Below, in pieces: positions 1-8,305 of a stretch of DNA of 24,668 nt. Under the pieces are notes generated by a model. It saw only the letters and a list, made by a program, of their open reading frames with translations, had not been told where the DNA came from and searched no databases. The DNA is from Willaertia magna (taxonomy: Eukaryota; Heterolobosea; Eutetramitea; Acrasida; Naegleriidae): assembly GCA_902984215.1 (NCBI GenBank), contig CADWAF010004482.1:1-24668 (forward strand). The letters run 5' to 3'. Position 1 is the stretch's first letter; each line of letters begins with the position of its first letter. The position numbers and the translations under genes are program-made.

Positions 1-100
1 TGTCAAGTAAAAAGAACTACCGCAAACAGATTATAAAGTTTTTATCATAAAATAAGCACAACATGATACATTTCTTCTTACAAGGTAAAAAAAATTAAAG

Positions 101-1048
101 ATGAACAGCAAGTTGCTGATTTCCTTATTCCTATTTCTTTGTTATTTCTCCTTAATGGTTCAGGCTGAATCAATAGTTTCCCTTATAAGTGACCGATTAA
201 TAACTATTGATCCACAATCTGGATCAACTAAATATCTTTCAAAACCAATCATTGGTTATGATAAGGTTATCAGTAATACTCTAACTTGTGATTCAAATAA
301 TGGAATAATGTATATTGTTGCTAAAAGACAAGACCAACATTATCTCTTAAGTTTTAATAGCAACGGAACTGAACGTTATACAGCATTTCCTTTTACTTCT
401 CAATCCTCTTCATCTCTAAAACTTCTTGATGTAGGCCACTTATTTGTAACTAATGATGGAAATGTTTTAATGGAAGGAGAATTAGGAAATACAACTATTG
501 TTGAATATTCTCTTGTTCTCCTTAACCCAAAAGCTAGATCTTACAAAACCTTAGATTACATTCCTCGCAATATTGTGTTTTTAACAGTTAGAGCTGGTTA
601 TTCACCCAAAGATAATTATTATTTTAGACAATACTTGTTTTTCACAATGCACGGAATTGGTAGTGACATTTTCACTTTAAATTTAGTGGATGGAAAGTTT
701 AAGCATGAACAAGGCTCAGTTCATGGATATCAAAAACTCTATGCTCCATTAGTTTATGATCCTTTGAATGATGATTTTCTTGCAACTGGTAAGGTAGAGG
801 GAGAAGATGGTCTTTATCTTTATAGATATAATCCTTTAACTAGTGTTGGTGAAAAGGTAATGTCACTTAAAACAATGGGAATTAGTTCTTCTACAGCTGT
901 TAGTGTTAAAAGTGGAATGTTTTACTTTTTAGATTTGTCAATGAGAGTTGTCACAATGAATTTTAGAGAAAACAAAAGTATTAGTGCTATTCAAACATTC
1001 CTTAATCAACCTTCTTTTGGTACATATCCACTAATTGTAATTCCTTAA
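101..1048 (+). CDS. Secreted protein of unknown function, propeller-like
   Basis: Encodes 315 residues. Residues 1-22 (MNSKLLISLFLFLCYFSLMVQA) form a textbook signal peptide with a likely cut after QA, and there is no later membrane segment, so the product is probably secreted or lumenal. The mature part is rich in short beta-strand-like stretches with recurring aromatic/aliphatic-Asp patterns (RLITIDPQSG, LFVTNDGNVLMEG, LVYDPLNDDFLATG), which resembles a divergent beta-propeller, but no named family is recognised. Several N-glycosylation sequons (NGT, NTT, NKS) are present. The ATG is the first in frame and follows an A-rich leader. The gene converges on the RCC1-like gene with only 13 bp between the stops; an AATAAA at 1105-1110 lies inside that neighbour, so the 3' UTR probably overlaps it. 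Confidence 0.75.
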   Translation: MNSKLLISLFLFLCYFSLMVQAESIVSLISDRLITIDPQSGSTKYLSKPIIGYDKVISNTLTCDSNNGIMYIVAKRQDQHYLLSFNSNGTERYTAFPFTSQSSSSLKLLDVGHLFVTNDGNVLMEGELGNTTIVEYSLVLLNPKARSYKTLDYIPRNIVFLTVRAGYSPKDNYYFRQYLFFTMHGIGSDIFTLNLVDGKFKHEQGSVHGYQKLYAPLVYDPLNDDFLATGKVEGEDGLYLYRYNPLTSVGEKVMSLKTMGISSSTAVSVKSGMFYFLDLSMRVVTMNFRENKSISAIQTFLNQPSFGTYPLIVIP

Positions 1049-1061
1049 AGTCAACATAAAA

Positions 1062-2477
1062 TTAGTTAAATTTAAAATCAATATCTTTTAAACCTTCAAT
1101 TCTTAATAAATTATATTCGTTATTATAAACACCTTGTAATGTTTTAATAACAAGTGACCAATTAAATTCATAACCAAACAATTTTAATTCATAATTCTCT
1201 AAACTTTTTTCTAATTGATTCTCAAGGTTTAAATTAAAAGATTCAAAATTATTTAATCCAGAATTAGATGCCTTTGTAAATCTTACAATTTTTAAATCCT
1301 TTAATAAACAAACAAAATGATCTCTCGTTGTAACAGCATCAATCACTAACTGTCCCTTAAAAAAATTAATACATTTTAATCTTACAAATGTCTTTCCAAT
1401 AATTACACTTGATGAACCACTAACAATACTTTTATCAATTGAAAATGTATATCTATTTACTAGTACATCTCCACTATTTAATAAAATTATAACTTTTTCA
1501 TCCGTTCCATGGACTTTAACAATCTTTTCATTTTCAAATAACAAATTAGATAAATCAACCATTGTAAAGTTTTCTATACCTCTGTGATTGTTAGTAAAAA
1601 AACTTCCATAATTTCTTCCACATCCATACAATTCTTTACCATTATTCTTTACAAGAAAAGTATTATCCCATGAACAAGAAAAGAAATCATCTTTTTGTAA
1701 TAATTGATCTTTTGGTAATTTTGTTATTTTAAATAAAGAGTTTTTAAAAGAGTTTAGATCAGTTTTTTCTCCAAAAACACAATAATAATTATCACCAATA
1801 CCATAAACATTAATTTCATTTGTAATATTATTTTGACATGTGACAATATGAAAACTACCACCTGTATATAATTGAATATCACTGATTGGATAATCAAATT
1901 GTAATGGAATACAATCAAATGATTGGCTATCATTTCTAATAAAAATTTTAAATAAATGATTTAAATTTGTAACAATTAAAATACTGTCCAAAATGGAACT
2001 TGAAATTTTTGTAACAAATTCATCTTGTTGTAAAATAGGACAAGTATAAAAAAAATTCTTTGTTAATAAATATTTACTTTCAATATTTTGTTGTGATAAA
2101 TAAATATTATATTCATTAATTACATCTTTACAATCTTTAGGAATAAATAAAATACAGGGATACATATGTTTTGTTTTATAAATCCAAATTTCACTAATAA
2201 AATATTTATTTTCTGGAATTTGTAAATATTGTAAAAAATTGTAATGGAAATAGTTGTGTATTTCTTTTTGTTTTAATAAAACTAAATTTACGGAAAATCC
2301 ATATTCTAATTGTTGTAAATTATTAGTATTATTTTTAAATCCATAATTTTTAAATTTTTTTGATCCTACCGGTTTTAAATATGGATATTTTAAATGAATT
2401 TGATCACAATTTTTAAAATAAACGATATCATTTTGGAAAGAAGTTAATGTGTTAGAATAAATATATTGCTGTGACAT
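1062..2477 (-). CDS. RCC1-like repeat protein
   Basis: A divergent protein of 471 residues starting at the ATG at 2477 (MSQQYIYSNT). Another in-frame ATG lies at 2495, but it falls in a tRNA-like stretch and lacks the A-rich context that precedes the other starts here (aaaaaaATG at 2477), so 2477 is preferred. RCC1-type motifs are visible but worn: GIGDNYYCVFG and GCGRNYGSFF, each followed after a spacer by a strand of the kind that carries the conserved G-x3-H-x3-L motif in intact repeats. These suggest a seven-bladed propeller of the RCC1 superfamily. RCC1 itself is a Ran exchange factor, but the family covers many unrelated adaptor roles and no specific function can be assigned. The protein is Asn/Lys/Phe-rich. 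A second, clearer RCC1-like gene lies at 18203-19492. Confidence 0.7.
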   Translation of the reverse strand: MSQQYIYSNTLTSFQNDIVYFKNCDQIHLKYPYLKPVGSKKFKNYGFKNNTNNLQQLEYGFSVNLVLLKQKEIHNYFHYNFLQYLQIPENKYFISEIWIYKTKHMYPCILFIPKDCKDVINEYNIYLSQQNIESKYLLTKNFFYTCPILQQDEFVTKISSSILDSILIVTNLNHLFKIFIRNDSQSFDCIPLQFDYPISDIQLYTGGSFHIVTCQNNITNEINVYGIGDNYYCVFGEKTDLNSFKNSLFKITKLPKDQLLQKDDFFSCSWDNTFLVKNNGKELYGCGRNYGSFFTNNHRGIENFTMVDLSNLLFENEKIVKVHGTDEKVIILLNSGDVLVNRYTFSIDKSIVSGSSSVIIGKTFVRLKCINFFKGQLVIDAVTTRDHFVCLLKDLKIVRFTKASNSGLNNFESFNLNLENQLEKSLENYELKLFGYEFNWSLVIKTLQGVYNNEYNLLRIEGLKDIDFKFN

Positions 2478-2486
2478 TTTTTTGAA

Positions 2487-2556
2487 TCGAGACATGACCA
2501 AAGCGTTAGACTTGACTTAATATCTAATCCCGCATGGGTTCAAACCCAGACCAGTA
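2487..2556 (+). pseudogene. Degenerate tRNA-Ser/Leu-like remnant
   Basis: The + strand resembles the body of a class II tRNA. D-arm-like bases cgagacatgaccaaagcg precede an anticodon-type stem TTAGA (2506-2510) paired with TCTAA (2523-2527). The loop begins CTTGA as in tRNA-Ser(TGA), but it is 12 nt instead of 7. A T-arm-like TGGG-TTCAAA-CCCA follows at 2535-2548. The T loop is one base short, the variable arm is missing, and no 5' acceptor strand pairs with the 3' gaccagt. It is therefore not a working tRNA as it stands. It could be a tRNA-derived remnant or a chance resemblance. It overlaps the upstream alternative start of the RCC1-like gene. Confidence 0.3.
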
Positions 2557-2615
2557 TATTTTTGTTTATTTTCTTTCCTACCCAAATATAATACAAACAA
2601 ACCATTTCATAGATA

Positions 2616-4223
2616 TCAATTCAATAGAGTATATTGGTGACCTGCACAATCGAAACCAGCCAAAAAATAAATTTCATTCCAATCTTGAGGTATTTTACAA
2701 CTTGCCTCAATTCCTTTTGATTCATTAATAATTTTAAAATTACCCCTCGTCACTTCTAATCTTACAATATGACCTTCACCAAAACTAAAATTTGAATAAT
2801 TTTGATCTGAACCAACATCATTGCATAAAGTAGAACTAGAATGTGAACGGTATGACTTAAAGGTATATCCATTAGTACGACAATTATTATTTACAAATGG
2901 CCATACATTTGCATTTAATATACCTAAATAAGAATAATTTGGTTCTTTATCAATTTTAATTCTAATAAATTGAATTTCATGATTTAAATGTATTTTTGGC
3001 ATTATTCTTACTCTATAATAACTATAATTAACTATATTTTGTATAGTAACTGTTTTTTCATTAATAATTGCACCTGCTGGTTTAGTTGTTAAATCCCATG
3101 AATATCCATGATTCATATTTAAATTTAATGGAGAATTACAAATATGTTTATCATTATAAATTACTGATAATTTCAAACAGTCATCTTTAGTTTCTGGAAT
3201 TTCAAATGTCAATTCATATTTCTTTTGATTATTTATCTTTTTAGGTGTAAGTATTATTTCATTCTTGTTTAGTAATTGACATTTTAAATGTTCTACATTC
3301 TTTAATTCCATTTCTTTTCCTAATTTGTTTTTGAATATTAAATTACAAATTATTTTATCTTTACAACAATAATAATCCTTTTCATTGATCATTACAAGTT
3401 GACTTTTATTTAAATCAATAACGTTTTCTGTCAACTTTCCTAACTTTTGAATTTGTTCTTCAATTAAATTATAATTAAAATCAACAATTTCAAATTCATG
3501 TTGTTCATTAATTATAATATTTTTTTGTAATAATTCATTTAATTGCAATCTTAATTGTTCTAAATTTGTTAACTTTTCATTAATTAAATCATAAGTTGAC
3601 ATTTCATTAATTTTTAATTCTTCACATTTCTTTAAAATCTTATCATTCATTCCTTTAATATTATTAATTATTTCTTTCTTTTCAATAGTTAATTGATCTA
3701 ATTCTTTTAACAAACAATCTATTCTAATGTCAATAGATTCTTTTAATGATTTTCTAGCCTTTTCTAATTCTAATTGACAAATTTGATGTTGATTTTCAAT
3801 TAATTTTAATTCATTGTCGAGTTCAATTATTGTAACATTTTGATAATTCCAATTATTTAAATTATTTTTTAAATCATTTAACATTTTTAAAACAATCTGT
3901 TGTTCTTCTAATTTTACGTCATTAATCAATACCATTTCATGATTGATATGTTGATTTGCAACAATACATTCACTACAAATTAATGCCGGACAAGTCTTAC
4001 AGTAAATTTTCTTTTCTAATTTATGAATTTCGCACAATGGATTTAATTGTTGTTGATTCATTAGAGACAAGATGTGATTTGGATTTAATTTATTATGAAC
4101 TTTTTTATGAAAATCACAAAGGAATATACCACAAGAACAAGAGACTGTTGCATATTCATCTAAATCGTGATCTTGTTTGCATTGGGAGCATAATGGTTGT
4201 TGCTGTTGTTGTTGCACTCTCAT
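2616..4223 (-). CDS. TRIM-like B-box/coiled-coil/filamin-like protein
   Basis: Encodes 535 residues. A first B-box-like zinc site spans about residues 12-50 (CSQC, then C-x-C, C-x2-H and H residues). A second, more canonical B-box spans about 63-100 (CEIH, CKTC, CSEC, H-x2-H). Residues about 105-260 are a long Leu/Glu/Lys-rich coiled coil. Residues about 285-370 resemble a filamin/ABP280 Ig-like repeat (YELTFEIP, CNSPLNLNM). The C-terminal 160 residues look like a SPRY/B30.2-type or related beta-sandwich (SYLGILNANVWPF, FGEGHIVRLEVTRG). This is the order of TRIM family proteins, but no RING finger precedes the B-boxes, so E3 ligase activity should not be assumed. A scaffold or recognition role is more likely. 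The start is the first ATG, followed by a polyglutamine run (Q4-Q9). Confidence 0.72.
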   Translation of the reverse strand: MRVQQQQQQPLCSQCKQDHDLDEYATVSCSCGIFLCDFHKKVHNKLNPNHILSLMNQQQLNPLCEIHKLEKKIYCKTCPALICSECIVANQHINHEMVLINDVKLEEQQIVLKMLNDLKNNLNNWNYQNVTIIELDNELKLIENQHQICQLELEKARKSLKESIDIRIDCLLKELDQLTIEKKEIINNIKGMNDKILKKCEELKINEMSTYDLINEKLTNLEQLRLQLNELLQKNIIINEQHEFEIVDFNYNLIEEQIQKLGKLTENVIDLNKSQLVMINEKDYYCCKDKIICNLIFKNKLGKEMELKNVEHLKCQLLNKNEIILTPKKINNQKKYELTFEIPETKDDCLKLSVIYNDKHICNSPLNLNMNHGYSWDLTTKPAGAIINEKTVTIQNIVNYSYYRVRIMPKIHLNHEIQFIRIKIDKEPNYSYLGILNANVWPFVNNNCRTNGYTFKSYRSHSSSTLCNDVGSDQNYSNFSFGEGHIVRLEVTRGNFKIINESKGIEASCKIPQDWNEIYFLAGFDCAGHQYTLLN

Positions 4224-4280
4224 TTTTAAAGAAACACCACAACAACAACTAAATAAATAGATGAATAGATAAATAATTTA

Positions 4281-6389
4281 TTACATTGATTGTAAACAAG
4301 TCTTTGAAAAGGTTACTGTTCCAGTAAATTGTAAAGCATTAATAAAACGATAAATTAATCCAAATGGATTTCTATTATTACAATAAATACCAATTAAAGG
4401 TATAATATTTTCTAAATCATTATATAAATTATTTATATAATAAATTAATTCAATTTTATAATTCTTTAAATATTTAAATTGAAATAATAAAATATATTGA
4501 TTATTCATTTTTTTAATTTGAATAAATTGTAATTCATATTTAAAATGTAAATAACCTTGAATCATTTTAGTAAATATTTCTTTTAAAAATATTTGTGATT
4601 GAATATGAATTACTAAATCTTCAATTAATTTATCTTGTATCCATGTTAAAGTCATTGTTGTAAAGTTTTGTAAAATCATTTCATTTGTTTGAGTGACTAG
4701 TTCATCTTGTTGTTGTAATGTATGTTTTTCTAAAATAATTAATTTTTGTAAAGATTTTGATTGTTTTTTAATTCCTTCAATTAAAGTTCCTAAAATATAA
4801 TTATTTTCAATATTTTTAAATACAACTTTTTTAATATTACTATTAATACTTCCAAAAATAGAATAACCACTAATTAATTGATTATTTTTAATTTCTAAAT
4901 TTAAATTTTCTAATTTCTTTAATTTTGAAAAACTTTGTTGTAATTTTAAATAACTTTCATGATTTAAATTATTTAAATCACCTAATAAATTTAATGTTTC
5001 TAAATTATCAATATTTTGATCTAAAAATAAATATAAATATTCTAAATTATTAATTGTTAAACTTTTTAAATTATTTTCTTCTTTAAATAATTGTTTATAT
5101 TCATTTAATGGTTGTAAATAATTACAAATAAGTTGAAATACATTTCCTAAACAAGTAAAACTTTCTAAACGATAAATAAAATTAATTTTACCATTCCATT
5201 CATTATTTTCTTTTTGTGTTAAGAATGACATGTTATTATTGACAGCATTGATATTTGATAAAATATTTCCTTCTAACATTATTTTCTTTGGTAAATTTTT
5301 ACATTCATTTAAATATTTTATAATTTCTAATAAAAATACTTTTGAATTAATTTCTTCTTTTTTAATTATTTCTTGTTGACTTGATTGATTTAATAAATTA
5401 ATAATTTCTTCTTCTTTATCTACAACATTACTTTTAATAAATAATAATTCAACTGTACTATTTCCTAAACAAGATAAAAATTGTTTAAAATTTTTAAAAA
5501 ATAAATTATTTAAATGTTTTGTATTTTCAATCCATAAATGTACTTGTTTAATTTTATTATTTTTATTCATAAAAGTATAAATAAAACAATTTAAAATATC
5601 TAAATTTAAAATCTCAAATTCTGAAATTCTAATAATTTCTAAATTTGTAAAAGCATTACCATAACTACAATAATAAAAATCTTTAACATAATAATTACAA
5701 AAATTAATATCTTCTAAATTTTCAATATTCTTTAAAAATGTTAAAAATCCTAAAATAGGATATTCATTAACTAAAATATTTATATCATAATTCATTAATA
5801 AAGTTTCTTGAACTTTTCTTAAAAAAGTTAAATTTGTAAAAATTAATTGATAAGAATCATTTAATGCTTTTGAAGAAATATAAAAATTAGAAAGTAAATT
5901 ACCAATAGTACATGTTAAATCATATAAATAAATTAAGAAATTAGATAAATCTATTTGTCTTATTGTTTTTTTATAAAGAAAATCATGAATTATTTTTTCT
6001 AATTGATTAATGTAAATTTCAATTTGATGAAAATGTTTTTTATTTTCAAGACTAGGAATAGAATTAGATAAGATTTTGGATCTTAATTGTTTAAGTAAAT
6101 TATTTAAATAGAGAAGAAATGATATTTCGGAAAGTTCTTGAAGTGGTTGATTTTCTGATACTTTTTTTGTTATTGTTGTTATCGTAGTAGTACTAGATGC
6201 TTGTTGTTGATGAGAATGTTTGGTATATTGATGTAATATAGGAAATGCATATTGAATAATAATTTCTAATTCCGAATGTTTAAATTTATTGGTTTTTATT
6301 AATGTTTTATATAAAATAGAAGTATGAATAGTATCTAAATAAGAAGAGATCAAACCTAATGTATCGCTCGGTAATTTGAGAATTGGCAT
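4281..6389 (-). CDS. F-box-like, leucine-rich-repeat-like protein
   Basis: Encodes 702 residues. The N-terminus MPILKLPSDTLGLISSYLDT matches the start of an F-box (LPxDxLxxIxxYL), which in known proteins binds Skp1 of SCF ubiquitin ligases. Much of the rest consists of irregular Leu/Asn strands resembling worn leucine-rich repeats (NIENLEDINFCNYY, FTNLEIIRISEFEILNLDIL, NIDNLETLNLLGDLNNLNHE, KLKKLENLNLEI). F-box plus LRR is a common substrate-receptor architecture, but the F-box is short and the repeats weak. Codon use is extremely AT-rich, giving Ile, Asn, Lys and Leu bias beyond that of its neighbours. There is no signal peptide or membrane segment. The start is the first ATG, after a short A/T-rich leader. 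Confidence 0.62.
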   Translation of the reverse strand: MPILKLPSDTLGLISSYLDTIHTSILYKTLIKTNKFKHSELEIIIQYAFPILHQYTKHSHQQQASSTTTITTITKKVSENQPLQELSEISFLLYLNNLLKQLRSKILSNSIPSLENKKHFHQIEIYINQLEKIIHDFLYKKTIRQIDLSNFLIYLYDLTCTIGNLLSNFYISSKALNDSYQLIFTNLTFLRKVQETLLMNYDINILVNEYPILGFLTFLKNIENLEDINFCNYYVKDFYYCSYGNAFTNLEIIRISEFEILNLDILNCFIYTFMNKNNKIKQVHLWIENTKHLNNLFFKNFKQFLSCLGNSTVELLFIKSNVVDKEEEIINLLNQSSQQEIIKKEEINSKVFLLEIIKYLNECKNLPKKIMLEGNILSNINAVNNNMSFLTQKENNEWNGKINFIYRLESFTCLGNVFQLICNYLQPLNEYKQLFKEENNLKSLTINNLEYLYLFLDQNIDNLETLNLLGDLNNLNHESYLKLQQSFSKLKKLENLNLEIKNNQLISGYSIFGSINSNIKKVVFKNIENNYILGTLIEGIKKQSKSLQKLIILEKHTLQQQDELVTQTNEMILQNFTTMTLTWIQDKLIEDLVIHIQSQIFLKEIFTKMIQGYLHFKYELQFIQIKKMNNQYILLFQFKYLKNYKIELIYYINNLYNDLENIIPLIGIYCNNRNPFGLIYRFINALQFTGTVTFSKTCLQSM

Positions 6390-6466
6390 TTTTTTCTTTG
6401 ATTTTCACATATGACTAAGCAATAGTAGACTATTACAAAACTATAAATATTAAATGTAGAGATAGG

Positions 6467-7639
6467 TTAAGCAGTTAGTTCATCTAACCATTTGTCTAAA
6501 TCATCAACTTCTTCTTGTTTCTTTTCTTCTTTTTCTATTTTATTATTATTATTGGAAGAAGAGGAATTGAAAGAAGTATTGCCAATCAATGTTGAATTTT
6601 CCTTCACATCATTTGTTAAATTTAATAAATCATCTAATGTATCATCATCCATTTCATTTACATCTAATTGTGGTTGTTTTATAATATTTTTATTTACAAA
6701 AGTAGAAGTAACATTTCCAATCGTTGATTGTAAATTATTATCTTCTATTATTTCATCTAAAATGTCATTCTTTTTATCTTCTACTTTATCCTCTACTTTT
6801 GTTGTTATTGTATTATGTTCTTCTTTCACTTCATTATTGTCAACAATTATATCATTTTCTTTATTTTCTATATTTTCCTCTTCTTCCATTTGTTCTTCCA
6901 TTTCAACAATTTCACTATTCTCTTCAACAAATAAATCTTTTATCAATTGATTTAATGAAATAAATCCATCATCAACTATTCTAAATTCCTTCTTCCTCTC
7001 CTCTTCATCAATCTCTTTATCATTCAATCTTAATCTTTCCTCTAAAGAAATTTCCTTTAAAACTTTACCTAATTCTAATGGATCTAAATAAAATAATTGA
7101 TTATTTAATTCATTATTACTTTCTAAATCTAAATGATCTAATAAACCAAAAGAAGAATCACCAGTTAATGAAGTACTTGTAGTAATCATTCTAAAAGTAT
7201 CCTTTTCTTTTCTTTCCAATAAAGATTTTTGTCTAAAACGTTTAGTTTCTTCAGTTTCTTCCTTTTCATCTTCATTATATTCTTCTTCATAATCTTTAAA
7301 TCTAAAGGAATTATCTAATAATTGACGTTTACTATATTTTTTACGTTTTAATTCTTCTTCATATTGAATTTGAGCTAATAGTTCTTCATCTTCAATATCT
7401 TCATTATTTACTGTTTGAATTCTTCTACGGAAACCTGTTCCACTTAAACCACCTGTTGCAAAGAAATGTTTATTGGTTCTTGCTCCTTTATGTTGTTGAT
7501 GTCTTTTATTTTTAATTAAATGTTTAGATGGTTTATTATCTTTACTTCCAGATGAAGAAGAAGTAGTAGTTGTTGTCTTTTTTGTTTGTTTACTGCCGAT
7601 GCCACCACCGCTAGATGATTTTTCTGCTTTGTGACTCAT
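6467..7639 (-). CDS. Aven-like protein
   Basis: Encodes 390 residues, mostly acidic and low complexity. The order of short motifs matches the animal cell-death regulator Aven. There is a basic N-terminus (residues 1-60). An FGLLDHLDLES block is followed by FYLDPLELGKVLKEISLEER (Aven has a similar YVD-x-LxxALxELPLxxRL segment). Near the C-terminus come DDDTLDDLLNL and a terminal DDLDKWLDELTA (Aven ends in a comparable LLNLD block and LEDWLDSM tail). In animals Aven binds Apaf-1 and Bcl-xL, activates ATM, and helps translation of G-quadruplex mRNAs. Which of these, if any, applies here is unknown. The N-terminus lacks clear RGG repeats. Assignment rests on motif order recalled from the family. 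Confidence 0.5.
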   Translation of the reverse strand: MSHKAEKSSSGGGIGSKQTKKTTTTTSSSSGSKDNKPSKHLIKNKRHQQHKGARTNKHFFATGGLSGTGFRRRIQTVNNEDIEDEELLAQIQYEEELKRKKYSKRQLLDNSFRFKDYEEEYNEDEKEETEETKRFRQKSLLERKEKDTFRMITTSTSLTGDSSFGLLDHLDLESNNELNNQLFYLDPLELGKVLKEISLEERLRLNDKEIDEEERKKEFRIVDDGFISLNQLIKDLFVEENSEIVEMEEQMEEEENIENKENDIIVDNNEVKEEHNTITTKVEDKVEDKKNDILDEIIEDNNLQSTIGNVTSTFVNKNIIKQPQLDVNEMDDDTLDDLLNLTNDVKENSTLIGNTSFNSSSSNNNNKIEKEEKKQEEVDDLDKWLDELTA

Positions 7640-7702
7640 TTTTTTTTTTGTAAAGATTTTACAAACTATTTAAATGTTTATAAGAGTGAAAAATAATAAA
7701 AT

Positions 7703-8044
7703 TTATAATTGCAATTTATTACAATTAGGACATCTTACTCCTTGTTGTTCATTATCAAATTTATATTCATTTAAAGGATGAATACTTCCACATTTATTAC
7801 ATTCTATTTTCCTTTTAGCATCTTCTTTTTCTGAAATATCTGAAGAACCAAAATGTCTTTTACAATGTGGACATTCTAGTCCTGGTGCTTCTGCAACTGT
7901 ACCTCCATATTCTGCTAAAGTTGACCAATTATTACAATGAGGACAAGGATAAGATATGTATTGTCCTAGAAATGAATGACTAATAGTATCACTTGCTTTT
8001 ACGTAGATTTCTTTCAACCATTCTGATGGATAAAGGTCAGACAT
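7703..8044 (-). CDS. Small double zinc-ribbon protein
   Basis: A compact 113-residue protein with four CxxC knuckles: C34/C37, C58/C61, C82/C85 and C105/C108. They form two zinc ribbons of the same plan, CxxC-x5-LxEY-x(8-9)-G-x(1-2)-CPxC, so the protein seems to have arisen by internal duplication. A short helical N-terminus (YPSEWLKEIYVKASDTISH) precedes them. Such ribbons occur in RNA-polymerase, ribosome-associated and ubiquitin-related proteins; I do not recognise the family. It is less AT-biased than the flanking minus-strand genes, consistent with a conserved protein. The first ATG is used. It is divergently transcribed from the 69-residue gene across about 260 bp containing nested inverted repeats. 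Confidence 0.75.
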   Translation of the reverse strand: MSDLYPSEWLKEIYVKASDTISHSFLGQYISYPCPHCNNWSTLAEYGGTVAEAPGLECPHCKRHFGSSDISEKEDAKRKIECNKCGSIHPLNEYKFDNEQQGVRCPNCNKLQL

Positions 8045-8171
8045 TGTTTTTATTTATTGTTTAGCGTTGTTGTCCACAGGATTATTAAAATATGTTGATT
8101 GGTTTATTTTAAGAAAAATAATACTGTAAACTGTTAAATTCTTCATTAGGGAAGTAGCAAATTTGTTGATT

Positions 8172-8280
8172 GTTTTAAAAAAAGGAAATTGTAAGAAATT
8201 GTAAAATTTCCTTTTGTGAAAAGTAATTAAGGAACGTTGTGAAATTATTTCACACAAACTCCTTAACAAATTTTTAAAAC
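8172..8280. repeat. Nested inverted repeats in a divergent intergenic region
   Basis: The outer arms GTTTTAAAAA (8172-8181) and TTTTTAAAAC (8271-8280) are perfect inverted repeats. Inside lie a perfect 11-bp stem, AAAAGGAAATT (8180-8190) with AATTTCCTTTT (8205-8215), and a second hairpin with TTAAGG/CCTTAA (8227-8232, 8261-8266) enclosing TGTGAAA-TTA-TTTCACA (8238-8254). The block sits between the divergent starts at 8044 and 8306. It could be a small miniature transposon relic or a structured or protein-bound promoter element; no clear target-site duplication was found. Confidence 0.5.
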
Positions 8281-8305
8281 AAATAAAAACTATTTGAATT
8301 GCACC

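Noticed and set aside
2478..2501. An earlier start for the RCC1-like gene (ATG at 2495, or TTG at 2501)
   Set aside because: The upstream codons fall in the tRNA-like segment and lack the A-rich context; ATG at 2477 has it. RNA 5' ends could overturn this.
2534..2728. A 64-codon + frame next to the tRNA-like stretch
   Set aside because: It overlaps the C-terminal codons of the B-box gene on the other strand and shows no recognisable protein.
3956..4252. A 98-codon + frame opposite the B-box region
   Set aside because: Antisense to two well-supported zinc-binding B-boxes; its composition is that of a shadow frame.
6492..6963. Two long open frames on the + strand rich in Ser, Leu and Tyr
   Set aside because: They are antisense readings of the Glu/Asn-rich Aven-like gene; low-complexity acidic codons read backwards give Ser/Leu/Tyr runs. 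No independent start context or family resemblance.
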